From: an uncultured Clostridia bacterium
GTDB taxonomy: Bacteria; Bacillota; Clostridia; TANB77; CAG-508
Direction: 5' to 3'
Length of the DNA stretch: 35,022 bases
NCBI GenBank assembly: GCA_947632035.1
Contig: CANRNR010000018.1
Coordinates: forward strand, 1 to 35,022
Under the pieces are notes generated by a model. That model searched no databases, was not told the origin of the DNA, and worked only from the letters and a program-made list of their open reading frames with translations. The translations under genes and the position numbers were made by a program. Each line of letters begins with the position of its first letter. Positions within the stretch are counted from its first letter, which is position 1. Positions 18,448-25,762 of the stretch are shown in pieces.

Positions 18448-18873
18448 ATGGAACAAGATAATCAATTAAAAATATTTGAAGATAAAAAAATTAGAGCAAA
18501 ATGGGATGAGGAACAAGAAAAATGGTATTTTTCAATAGTAGATGTTGTGGCTGTTTTAACAGAGAATGATTATCAAAAAGCAAGGACTTATTGGAAAGTG
18601 TTAAAAAGCAGACTATTAACGGAGGGAAATGAAACGGTTACAAATTGTAACCAGTTGAAAATGATGGCATATGATGGGAAATTAAGATTAACTGATGTGG
18701 CTAATATAGAGCAAATTTTAAGATTAATTCAATCAATTCCTTCTAAGAAAGCGGAGCCTTTTAAATTGTGGTTAGCACAAGTTGGAAAAGAAAGAATAAA
18801 TGAAGCATATGACCCAGAAATTGCAATAAATAGAGCATTGGATATATACAGGAAAAAAGGTTATATCAGATAA
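18448..18873 (+). pseudogene. BRO/Bro-N phage-antirepressor-type protein, C-terminally truncated
   Basis: The 141 residues match the N-terminal half of prophage and chromosomal Bro-N proteins: KIRAKWDEEQEKWYFSIVDV, then VTNCNQLKMMAYDGKLRLTDV and LIQSIPSKKAEPFKLWLAQV. Full-length relatives are about 270-290 aa and continue after the KKGY motif with a second helical region. Here the frame stops three codons after GY. The following bases do not resume the missing half in any frame, so the end was lost by deletion or rearrangement rather than a simple frameshift. A short N-terminal protein could still fold and bind DNA. The start ATG 18448 follows AGAGAGG. It lies between the repeat copy 1 promoter and the SUMF1 gene. 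Family secure; function unknown. Confidence 0.82.
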
Positions 18874-18919
18874 AAACGCTAAAGAGATAAGGAAACTAAA
18901 ATAATTTACATAAATATAC

Positions 18920-18948
18920 TTGAAAAAATCAAGAAACGGTGTTATATT
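18920..18948 (+). promoter_or_regulatory. Promoter of the SUMF1-fold gene
   Basis: TTGAAA (18920-18925), 17-bp spacer, TATATT (18943-18948). A small hairpin ATGGC-AAGA-GCCAT (18958-18971) would lie at the very 5' end of the transcript. Confidence 0.55.
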
Positions 18949-19012
18949 ATTAACATAATGGCAAGAGCCATATAGAAACCGATTAAAATATTAGCAGGAG
19001 GAGGCAAAAGAC

Positions 19013-19966
19013 ATGAAAGATCGGTATAAAAAATTTGTGTATGAAGATGAAAGAGGTACATCTATTGAGGTTAATGCCTCAAAAGGAAGAACTTTGAAAG
19101 TCTTAGAAGGAGCAGACGGAGAGTTAATTATCAGAGAGATGAACGATGATAAAGCTAAATTTATTCCCAAAATCTATTTAAACTATGCTGATCCACCAAT
19201 TTTAGATGGATACAAGCATGTTTGTGGAGAATGGAACAATGGCTTTGTAATTGAAAGAATCTCTGATGGAAGTCAGTTCGTGTGGATTCCTGTAGGAAGC
19301 CTAGATTCTGATGGAACACTTGACGGCGAGCATTTTTCTGAAAAATTTGGCAGAAGAAACTATCGGAATTATAATTTTTCGGATAGCGGATACCATGAAC
19401 CTTTAGAATGTGAACTGCTTGAGCAACTTGAAAGTGTTAAAAAATACGGGGGATTTTATATTTCTCGTTATAACATTTCCAAAAATTCAGAAGGACAGCC
19501 ACAGTCTGTAAAAGGAGTTAAGCCATGTAGATCCATCAATTTTAACGATACTAAGGAAGCGGCAGCTACTATCGAAAACAATGAAGCAGTTAAGAGTCAT
19601 CTAACTTTTGGGGCAGAATATGATTCGGTATTAGCATGGTTTATCAAATCAGGGGCAAAAACACTTAAAGAAATTGCAGAAGGTTCTAGCCAATGTGGTA
19701 ATTATCGGTATTCTGCGATAGAAATAGTTAAAACAGGAAGTCATGAAGAATGGCGTACTAATAACATTTATGATCTTGCAGGTAATGTGCGTGAATTGAC
19801 ACAAGAAAAGTTTGGTAGTTTGTATTATGTTATCCGTGGTGGTAATTGCTACAGTCATGGTTTCATTTTTCCTGTTGCCTATCGTAGTTGTTACGATCCT
19901 GAGCGTATCAATCCTAATGACGACTATAGCGACCTTAGTTTTCGTGCTGTGCTTTGCATAAAGTAG
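19013..19966 (+). CDS. SUMF1/FGE-fold protein, candidate DGR variable protein
   Basis: The 317-aa product has the formylglycine-generating-enzyme (SUMF1) fold, a C-type-lectin-like scaffold. Landmarks are FVWIPVG (about 97-103), KKYGGFYISRYNIS, LTFGAEYDSVLAWF, NNIYDLAGNVRELTQE (about 250-265), VIRGGN and the final SFRAVLCIK. There is no signal peptide or membrane helix. True FGE oxidises a sulfatase cysteine, but gut Firmicutes also use this fold for ligand-binding variable proteins of DGRs. The last part, RGGNCYSHGFIFPVAYR onward, has conserved residues separated by positions that look randomised, and nearly all codons there end in T or C. The start ATG follows the very strong AGGAGGAGG. It lies between two 120-bp repeats, downstream of a broken BRO-type gene and upstream of dinD. 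Fold secure; DGR role inferred. Confidence 0.85.
   Translation: MKDRYKKFVYEDERGTSIEVNASKGRTLKVLEGADGELIIREMNDDKAKFIPKIYLNYADPPILDGYKHVCGEWNNGFVIERISDGSQFVWIPVGSLDSDGTLDGEHFSEKFGRRNYRNYNFSDSGYHEPLECELLEQLESVKKYGGFYISRYNISKNSEGQPQSVKGVKPCRSINFNDTKEAAATIENNEAVKSHLTFGAEYDSVLAWFIKSGAKTLKEIAEGSSQCGNYRYSAIEIVKTGSHEEWRTNNIYDLAGNVRELTQEKFGSLYYVIRGGNCYSHGFIFPVAYRSCYDPERINPNDDYSDLSFRAVLCIK
19823..19948 (+). other. Candidate DGR variable region (VR)
   Basis: Of 42 consecutive codons, 41 end in T or C; the exception is GAG at 19901. All Arg codons here are CGT and all Gly codons GGT, whereas the first two thirds of the gene use AGA and GGA freely. In DGRs, AAY codons of a template are mutated at A, leaving NNY codons, which gives exactly this pattern. 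The template repeat is not in the window. Confidence 0.55.
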
Positions 19967-19977
19967 TACTAACTACT
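19962..19977 (+). other. Hairpin at the SUMF1 stop codon (DGR cruciform position)
   Basis: AGTAGT (19962-19967), loop ACTA, ACTACT (19972-19977): a perfect 6-bp stem with a 4-base loop overlapping the TAG stop (19964-19966). No T-run follows, so it is not a terminator. DGR targets often carry a short stem with a tetraloop just after the variable region. Confidence 0.5.
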
Positions 19978-20035
19978 GTAAACTCTTATGTTTGATTTGT
20001 AAGCTCACGAAAATAACTGCACAAATTTGTTTGTA

Positions 20036-20153
20036 AACACAAGTGTAAAAGGAGAGAACTTTGAAATTTCAGAGTCTCTCTTTTTTTGAAAAAATATAAG
20101 AACAAAAATTCGTAAAAACTATTGAAAGGGATTTAGAAATATGATATAAATTT
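20036..20153 (+). repeat. 120-bp direct repeat, copy 2 (terminator plus promoter)
   Basis: It is near-identical to 18264-18383, offset about 1772 bp. It holds the same hairpin with T7 and the same promoter, TTGAAA (20122-20127), 17 bp, TATAAA (20145-20150), here serving dinD. Similarity stops just after the promoter, so the downstream genes differ. Confidence 0.88.
20122..20150 (+). promoter_or_regulatory. Promoter of dinD
   Basis: TTGAAA (20122-20127), 17-bp spacer, TATAAA (20145-20150), in repeat copy 2. No LexA-type GAAC-N4-GTTC box is visible nearby, so SOS control is not supported by the sequence. Confidence 0.6.
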
Positions 20154-20197
20154 ATTAAATAAATTAAAAACTAGAATGAAAGGAATGGTGAACATTT

Positions 20198-21046
20198 ATG
20201 GGAAATGATTTAGTAAATAAAACAGAAAAAGATTTTGAAAGTATCAAACGCGTAGATGAAAACGGGACTGAATTTTGGTATGCTAGAGAACTAATGGTAA
20301 TGCTTGAATATAGTAAATGGGGAAATTTTATTAAAGTAATTGATAAAGCAAAAGAATCCTGTAAAAACAGTAATATCAATATATTGGATCATTTTGCCGA
20401 CGTCGGCAAAATGATAATAGTAGCAAAAGGGGCAGAAAGAGAAATTGAAGATTATAAATTAACTAGATATGCATGTTATCTTATAGCACAAAACGGAGAT
20501 AGTAGAAAAAAAGCAATAGCTCTTGCCCAAACTTATTTTGCAGTACAAACTAGAAAACAAGAAATATCAAGACAAGAATATGAAAGTTTAAGTGAAGATG
20601 AAAAAAGATTATACACTAGAAAAAATGTAAAAGATAAAAATAAATATTTATTTGATACAGCAAAGCTAGCAGGTGTAAAAAATTATGGAAAATTTAATAA
20701 TTATGGTTATAGAGGATTATATAACGGAGAAACAGCAAAAGACATTGCAAATAGAAAAGGTATATCTGAAAAAGAAGATATATTAGACTATATGAGTAGT
20801 ACAGAACTTGCAGCAAATTTATTTAGAATTACGCAAACTGACGAAGTCTTAAAAAATAAAAATATTAATAATGAAGACGATGCTTGCAAAACTCATCATA
20901 ATGTAGGACAAGCTGTTAGACAAACTATAAAAAGAATAGGTGGTACTATGCCAGAAGACTTACCAACTCCGAGCAAAAGTGCAAAAAAGATTGAAGAAGA
21001 AAAGCAGAAACAATTAAAATCTAATACGAAAAAAAGTCTAAAATAA
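20198..21046 (+). CDS. dinD: DinD-like DNA-damage-inducible protein D
   Basis: The 282-aa product matches the DinD family, whose E. coli member modulates RecA. The N-terminal BRO-like domain (about 1-115) has [47 protein letters not shown] and [15 protein letters not shown]. The C-terminal part contains [19 protein letters not shown] and a helical region with [26 protein letters not shown], and ends in a Lys-rich tail. Length is normal. The start ATG 20198 follows AAAGGAATGG. Codons 64-73 carry a perfect 28-bp palindrome with C-ending codons (GCC GAC GTC GGC) unlike the rest of the gene. It lies at the right edge of the accessory island, before murA. Family secure; regulation unknown. Confidence 0.9.
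   Translation: MGNDLVNKTEKDFESIKRVDENGTEFWYARELMVMLEYSKWGNFIKVIDKAKESCKNSNINILDHFADVGKMIIVAKGAEREIEDYKLTRYACYLIAQNGDSRKKAIALAQTYFAVQTRKQEISRQEYESLSEDEKRLYTRKNVKDKNKYLFDTAKLAGVKNYGKFNNYGYRGLYNGETAKDIANRKGISEKEDILDYMSSTELAANLFRITQTDEVLKNKNINNEDDACKTHHNVGQAVRQTIKRIGGTMPEDLPTPSKSAKKIEEEKQKQLKSNTKKSLK
20388..20415. repeat. Perfect 28-bp palindrome inside dinD
   Basis: The left half is ATCATTTTGCCGAC (20388-20401) and the right half GTCGGCAAAATGAT (20402-20415). They are exact reverse complements without a spacer. The core CCGACGTCGG is GC-rich in an AT-rich gene. It encodes [10 protein letters not shown], which fits the family consensus. Confidence 0.95.
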
Positions 21047-21118
21047 ATTCATTACATTCACCTTTTATGGAAAGCAAACATAATATATAGCAAAATAAAA
21101 ACAGAAAGGGTGAAACAA

Positions 21119-22375
21119 ATGGCAAGCTACATAATAGAAGGAGGAAGAAAATTAGAAGGAGAAGTAACAATATCAGGCTCTAAAAATGCCTCTTTGCCAA
21201 TTATAGCAACAAGTATTTTAAATGCAGGAACCACAAAATTATATAACATTCCAAACATTCATGATACACAAATTACCCTAGAAATTTTAAAATATTTAGG
21301 ATGTAAAATAAAAAAGTCTCATGGAAAAATAGAAATAAATAGTAAAAATATAAATAAAAAAGAGATTCCAGAACATTTAATGAATCAAATGCGTTCAACT
21401 GTTATACTTGCGGGAGCAATAATAGGAAGATTTAAAGAAGCAAAATTTTCATATCCTGGTGGATGTGACATTGGAGCAAGGCCTATAGACCTACATTTGA
21501 ACGCTTTTCAAAAATTAGGAATAAATATTAGCGAAAACTCTGGATTTATTACATGCAAATGTGATAAAATAATAGGTGCAAATATTAACCTCGATTTTCC
21601 AAGTGTGGGAGCAACCGAAAATATTATTCTAGCAAGCATTTATACAGAAGGCACAACACAAATTACAAATGCAGCAATGGAGCCAGAAATAGTGGATTTG
21701 GCGAAGTGCTTAAATAAGATGGGTGCAAAAATAGAGGGTGCTGGAACAAATGAAATAAAAATTACAGGGGTTCAAAAATTAAAAGATATAAGTTATAGCG
21801 TAATGGAGGACAGAATAGAAGCGGGTACTTTACTTTGTGCAGGTGCAATTACAGGTGGAAATATAAGTTTTCCATATAGAAATCCAGAGCATTTAACACC
21901 AATTATTCACAAATTAGAAGAAACAGGATGTAATATTAAAATAGCAAACAAAAAAATATATCTTCAAGCACCAAAAAAGCTAAAAGCAGTTGATATAAAA
22001 ACACTTCCATACCCGGGTTTCCCAACAGATATGCAGTCTATATTTGCAAGTGTTCTAACAATTGCAAAAGGTACATCTGTAATAATTGAAAACATTTTTG
22101 AAAATCGTTATCGTTATACTGCAGAGCTTAAAAAAATGGGAGCAAAAATTACTATTGAAGGGAAAACTGCAGTTATTAAAGGAGTAAGAAGGCTATCAGG
22201 TGCAAAGGTAAAATCTACAGATTTAAGAGGTGGAGCATGTTTAGTATTAGCAGGTTTAGCAGCCAGAGGAATAACTGTAGTAACAGATATAGAGCACATT
22301 TTAAGAGGTTATGAAGGATTAGAAAAGAAATTAAATGCATTAGGTGCTAAAATTATTAAAGAAGGAGAAAAATAG
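21119..22375 (+). CDS. murA: UDP-N-acetylglucosamine 1-carboxyvinyltransferase
   Basis: MurA transfers enolpyruvate from PEP to UDP-GlcNAc, the first committed step of peptidoglycan synthesis and the fosfomycin target. It has 418 aa, the usual length, with the EPT fold. The N-terminal block is SGSKNASLPIIATSIL. The catalytic cysteine is Cys116 in PGGCDIGARPIDLHL, so a fosfomycin-sensitive type is expected. Later blocks are PYPGFPTDMQS and ENRYRYTAELKKMGA. ATG 21119 is chosen over GTG 21110 because AAAGGGTG lies 8 bases upstream. The stop directly abuts the ftsQ start, so the two are translationally linked. It opens the division operon murA-ftsQ-DUF881-DUF881-sbp. No strong promoter could be read upstream. 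Confidence 0.97.
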   Translation: MASYIIEGGRKLEGEVTISGSKNASLPIIATSILNAGTTKLYNIPNIHDTQITLEILKYLGCKIKKSHGKIEINSKNINKKEIPEHLMNQMRSTVILAGAIIGRFKEAKFSYPGGCDIGARPIDLHLNAFQKLGINISENSGFITCKCDKIIGANINLDFPSVGATENIILASIYTEGTTQITNAAMEPEIVDLAKCLNKMGAKIEGAGTNEIKITGVQKLKDISYSVMEDRIEAGTLLCAGAITGGNISFPYRNPEHLTPIIHKLEETGCNIKIANKKIYLQAPKKLKAVDIKTLPYPGFPTDMQSIFASVLTIAKGTSVIIENIFENRYRYTAELKKMGAKITIEGKTAVIKGVRRLSGAKVKSTDLRGGACLVLAGLAARGITVVTDIEHILRGYEGLEKKLNALGAKIIKEGEK

Positions 22376-23629
22376 ATGGTTAAAAAGCAAAAGAAGAAAA
22401 AAGAAAATACAAAAGATAATTCCTCTTTTGATTTAGATAATGAAATCATAATTGGAATTACACCATTAGAAGATAACAAGCCTTTAAAAAATAAAAAAAG
22501 TACTACTAATGCAAGAAACAAAAAGATAAAAGATAGAGATTCAATAAATAAAAAAGCAAAAGATAAAAGGCAAAAAACTAAAAAGTTAGCTGATAAGAAA
22601 AAGAAAGGCAATACAAAAAAAATTGAAGATGATGACGAAAAGATACCAGATGAGCTAGCTATAGAAATACAAGGAATAAAAATAAAAGATGAAAAAAATA
22701 GCAAAAATATTAAAAACAAAAAAGTAAATAGAAAAGTAAAAAAGAATAGACAGGAAGACAACAAAAAAGATAATAAAAAAAATAATAAAAAATCAAATAA
22801 AACAGTAAACAAAAGAAAAGAAGAAAAGTTACAAAGAGCAGATCAATTAGTAGAAAATGATAAAAATGTTAAAGAAGCAGATATAGCAAAACAAAAAAGA
22901 ATGTCTACTTTTCATATAGTTAAATGGACAAGCTTAGTAATTATTATAATAGCAACAGGTATATACTTTATGCTATCACCATTTTTTAATATAAAAGAAA
23001 TAAATGTACAAGGGATAGAAAGACTTACAGCAGAAGAAGTAATAAGTTTATCAAGGATAAATTTAGATGAAAACACTTTTAAAATTCAAGCTAGTGAAGT
23101 TCAAAAGTTAATTAAACAAAATGCATATGTTGATAATGTTTATGTAAAAAGGAGATTACCAGACAAAATTGAAATACAGGTAATAGAGAGAAAACCTACA
23201 TTCATGATTTTATTTGGAAATGCATATGTATATTTAAATAACCAAGGATATTTATTAGAAGTAGCAAAAGAGCCACTTGAAATTCCTGCAATAGTAGGAT
23301 TCGTAACTCCAGAAAATGAAATACATGAAGGAAATAGATTATGTAGTGAAGATTTACAAAGATTGGATCAAGTTTTGCAAATAATGAAATCTGCTGAAAG
23401 TAATGGAATAAAAGACCTTATTACTAAAATAAATATACATGATAAGCAAGACTATATATTAGAACTAAAAAGTGAGAAAAAGACAGTTCATATTGGAAAT
23501 ACTACAAATTTAAGTACAAAAATGTTGTATGTGGATAGCATTTTAAATGAAAATAAAGGTGTAGAAGGAGAAATCTTTGTTAATACAGATTTAAATAATA
23601 AGGGAGCAATCTTTAGAAAGAAAATTTAA
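22376..23629 (+). CDS. ftsQ: Cell-division protein FtsQ/DivIB with long Lys-rich N-terminus
   Basis: FtsQ/DivIB is a bitopic divisome protein that holds FtsB/FtsL at the septum. Residues 1-178 are cytoplasmic, low-complexity and extremely Lys/Asn/Asp-rich, much longer than in model species. A membrane helix follows at about 181-202. The POTRA domain (about 203-275) shows SPFFNIKEINVQGIERLTAEEV and NAYVDNVYVKRRLPDKIEIQV. The FtsQ domain runs to about 410. The start ATG abuts the murA stop, and the GAAGGAG serving it lies in the last murA codons. Total length 417 aa. The context, murA before and DUF881 genes after, supports the call. The basic tail could bind nucleic acid or acidic partners; that is inference. 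Confidence 0.93.
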   Translation: MVKKQKKKKENTKDNSSFDLDNEIIIGITPLEDNKPLKNKKSTTNARNKKIKDRDSINKKAKDKRQKTKKLADKKKKGNTKKIEDDDEKIPDELAIEIQGIKIKDEKNSKNIKNKKVNRKVKKNRQEDNKKDNKKNNKKSNKTVNKRKEEKLQRADQLVENDKNVKEADIAKQKRMSTFHIVKWTSLVIIIIATGIYFMLSPFFNIKEINVQGIERLTAEEVISLSRINLDENTFKIQASEVQKLIKQNAYVDNVYVKRRLPDKIEIQVIERKPTFMILFGNAYVYLNNQGYLLEVAKEPLEIPAIVGFVTPENEIHEGNRLCSEDLQRLDQVLQIMKSAESNGIKDLITKINIHDKQDYILELKSEKKTVHIGNTTNLSTKMLYVDSILNENKGVEGEIFVNTDLNNKGAIFRKKI

Positions 23630-23679
23630 ACCTAACTTTAGAATAATTATTAATATGTTAGTAGGAAGGAGAAGATTTA

Positions 23680-24408
23680 ATGCTTAAAAAGCAAATATCA
23701 ATTACATTAGGAATAATGTGCTTTGCATTAACAATGGCAATTGTAATACAGTTAAGAACTGTACATAGTAGTACTTCAACAGTTCCACAATCTTTGGTAG
23801 AAGATAGCCTAAGAGATGAAGTATTAAGGTGGAAAGAAAAATATGATAATGCATATGCAGAGCTAGCAATTTCAAACAAAAGGTTAGAGGAGGTAAGAAA
23901 ACTTGCCACTCAAAATGATATTACATCAATGGCTAAACAACAAGAAATAACAGAAAGTAATATGTTATTAGGTTTAACGGAAGTAACTGGTCCGGGATTT
24001 GAAATTATCTTATCAGATAATAATACAGGACTTACTTCAGAAGGAAATAAAGTATTGGATATAACTAGCCAAATTGTACATTATGACGATTTGTTGCAAG
24101 TAGTAAATGCTCTAAATAATGCAGGTGCAGAAGCAATATCTATAAATGGTAATAGAATAATACAAACTACCGCGATTACTTGTGAAGGAAATATTATAAA
24201 AATAAATGGTCAAAGAATAAGCTCACCATTCGTAATTAAAGCGATTGGTTCTCCTGCAATACTTTCAGGCTCTCTTACCATGATAGGTGGCTACCTATAT
24301 CTTATGGAAGAAGATGGCGTAAATGTACAAACAAATCAGTCAGATAATTTAGTTGTAGAAGCATACAATGGCGTTATTAGTTATAAATACATAAAATCAA
24401 AGAAATAG
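23680..24408 (+). CDS. DUF881 family protein (YlxX/YlxW-like), first copy
   Basis: The product has 242 aa, an N-terminal membrane helix (about 5-24), a coiled-coil segment (about 42-90, EVLRWKEKYDNAYAELAISN) and an extracytoplasmic DUF881 domain. That domain has GLTEVTGPGFEIILSDNN, LLQVVNALNNAGAEAISING and RISSPFVIKAIGSPAIL. In Bacillus the two DUF881 genes ylxX and ylxW stand at the same place between divIB and sbp. Their molecular role is not established; location suggests division or envelope work. The start follows AGGAAGGAGAAG. It lies 50 bases after ftsQ and 12 before the second copy, so all are one operon. Confidence 0.9.
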   Translation: MLKKQISITLGIMCFALTMAIVIQLRTVHSSTSTVPQSLVEDSLRDEVLRWKEKYDNAYAELAISNKRLEEVRKLATQNDITSMAKQQEITESNMLLGLTEVTGPGFEIILSDNNTGLTSEGNKVLDITSQIVHYDDLLQVVNALNNAGAEAISINGNRIIQTTAITCEGNIIKINGQRISSPFVIKAIGSPAILSGSLTMIGGYLYLMEEDGVNVQTNQSDNLVVEAYNGVISYKYIKSKK

Positions 24409-24420
24409 GGGTGTAAGGTT

Positions 24421-25131
24421 TTGAAAAAAGAAAAGAAAAATGAAATTATAATGAATGTTATAATTGGCGCAGTATGTGTTGTTCTTTTTGCTGTTATGTT
24501 TATGCAATTTAAAACCATTGAAGAAACCGATATCACCGCTATTGAAAACATGAGAGAAACTGAATTAAGAACAGCTATTGCAGAATGGAAAGGAAAATAC
24601 GAAGAAGCAGAAGAACAGCTAGAGGAAAATAGAAAGTCAATTATAGAATATGAACAAACAATAGAAGATAATGGAGAAGCATCTGAACTTGTAGATAAAG
24701 ACTTAAAGGAAGCAGATATGAAACTTGGTAGAACTGATATATATGGAGAAGGAATTGAAGTTACAATAAAAAATACTGATGATTATCAAGTTAGAGCAAT
24801 TGATTTAATAGATTTAGTAAATGAATTAAGATATGCAGGTGCAGAAGCAATCTCAATAAATGATGTGCGTATTTTTAGTACTAGCTATATAGTACAGCCA
24901 ACAGATGGATTAACTCTTGTAAGTGATCAAAGAATAACATCTCCTTTTGTTATAAAGGCAATAGGAAATCAAACATATTTATCTAGTAGCTTAAGCTTGA
25001 AAGATAGTGGTTATATAGATAGAAATAAAGCAAGGGGAATGGATATAGATTTAGAGACCAAAAATAGTATTCAAATATTAAAGAATACAAGCAATAGAGA
25101 AGTAAAATATATGAAGGAAGGGGAAAAATAA
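24421..25131 (+). CDS. DUF881 family protein (YlxX/YlxW-like), second copy
   Basis: The product has 236 aa. It has a short basic N-terminus, a membrane helix (about 10-28), a coiled coil (about 45-85, Glu/Lys-rich) and a DUF881 domain with GRTDIYGEGIEVTIKNTDD, LVNELRYAGAEAISINDV and RITSPFVIKAIGNQTYL. It is clearly paralogous to the preceding gene. The start is TTG at 24421; GGGGTG and AAGG lie just upstream. The next in-frame ATG (24451) would cut into the basic tail before the helix. The stop is one base before the sbp ATG, and the ribosome binding site for sbp lies in this gene's last codons, implying coupling. Confidence 0.9.
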   Translation: MKKEKKNEIIMNVIIGAVCVVLFAVMFMQFKTIEETDITAIENMRETELRTAIAEWKGKYEEAEEQLEENRKSIIEYEQTIEDNGEASELVDKDLKEADMKLGRTDIYGEGIEVTIKNTDDYQVRAIDLIDLVNELRYAGAEAISINDVRIFSTSYIVQPTDGLTLVSDQRITSPFVIKAIGNQTYLSSSLSLKDSGYIDRNKARGMDIDLETKNSIQILKNTSNREVKYMKEGEK

Positions 25132-25132
25132 T

Positions 25133-25516
25133 ATGATTTTAATTGCAATTGTAATAGGATGTATTTTAGGAGCGGTTATAGGAATTTATGCACCAATGGT
25201 TCCATACACATACTCAGGTTATCTAGCTATTGCTATAATTGCTGCATTAGATTCTGTTTTTGGAGGAATTGCTGCAACGCTAAATAAAAATTTTGATTTA
25301 AAAATATTTGTTACAGGATTTTTTGGAAATGCTATTTTATCAATATTACTTACATATTTAGGACAAAAGTTAAATGTAGATATTTATTTAGCAGCAATAG
25401 TAGTTTTTGTAGGAAGGATGTTTAATAATTTAGCAATAATTCGTCGTTATTACTTAAATAAATGGACACCAAATAAAAAAGAAGATAATGAAAATTCTGC
25501 TAAAATACAAAAATAA
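25133..25516 (+). CDS. sbp: Small basic protein Sbp (DUF1290)
   Basis: The product is a 127-aa integral membrane protein with about four helices. The first reads LIAIVIGCILGAVIGIYAP, then TYSGYLAIAIIAALDSVFGGIAA, NKNFDLKIFVTGFFGNAIL and LAAIVVFVGRMFNNLAIIRR. This is the DUF1290/Sbp family found just before ftsA in Firmicutes. Molecular function is unknown. The ATG follows AAGGAAGGGG and sits one base after the previous stop. It is the last gene of the murA operon; a 246-base gap with its own promoter separates it from ftsA. No clear terminator follows, so readthrough into ftsA is possible. Confidence 0.93.
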   Translation: MILIAIVIGCILGAVIGIYAPMVPYTYSGYLAIAIIAALDSVFGGIAATLNKNFDLKIFVTGFFGNAILSILLTYLGQKLNVDIYLAAIVVFVGRMFNNLAIIRRYYLNKWTPNKKEDNENSAKIQK

Positions 25517-25588
25517 AACATAGGAATAATTTTTATTTTGAATAAGGATAATTATATAAAATCTAGGAATAATTTGATAATAATCGAC

Positions 25589-25632
25589 ATATTACAAACA
25601 TATTACAAAAATATTACAAATTTATTACAAAA
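25589..25632 (+). repeat. Four phased 11-bp repeats upstream of ftsA
   Basis: The units are ATATTACAAAC, ATATTACAAAA, ATATTACAAAT and TTATTACAAAA, head to tail, one per helical turn. They end five bases before the ftsA -35. An inverted copy of the core, TGTAATATT (25656-25664), overlaps the -10. The arrangement suggests a regulator binding one face of the DNA. Confidence 0.85.
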
Positions 25633-25637
25633 TTCTA

Positions 25638-25666
25638 TTGACTTTTTTCGAAAAATGTAATATTCT
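25638..25666 (+). promoter_or_regulatory. ftsA promoter
   Basis: TTGACT (25638-25643), 17-bp spacer, TATTCT (25661-25666). The spacer contains the 12-bp palindrome TTTTTCGAAAAA (25644-25655). It gives a leader of about 90 bases before the ftsA TTG. Confidence 0.65.
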
Positions 25667-25762
25667 TTACCCAGTAATTATTTAATTATCTTACTATGGC
25701 AAAATATAACGAAATAACAAATGACGAACTATATTAAGACAATCAAAATGGAGGAATGAGTT

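Noticed and set aside
18874-18925. Resumption of the BRO protein by a frameshift after 18873
   Set aside because: All three frames after the stop lack the EEW...R motif that follows KKGY in full-length relatives, so a simple frameshift does not explain the truncation.
19967-20400. DGR reverse transcriptase or template repeat next to the SUMF1 gene
   Set aside because: Downstream is only the direct repeat and dinD. No reverse-transcriptase motif is encoded anywhere in the window and no adenine-rich copy of the variable region was found.
25589-25632. CRISPR array
   Set aside because: The repeats are 11 bp, contiguous, without spacers, and no cas gene is present.
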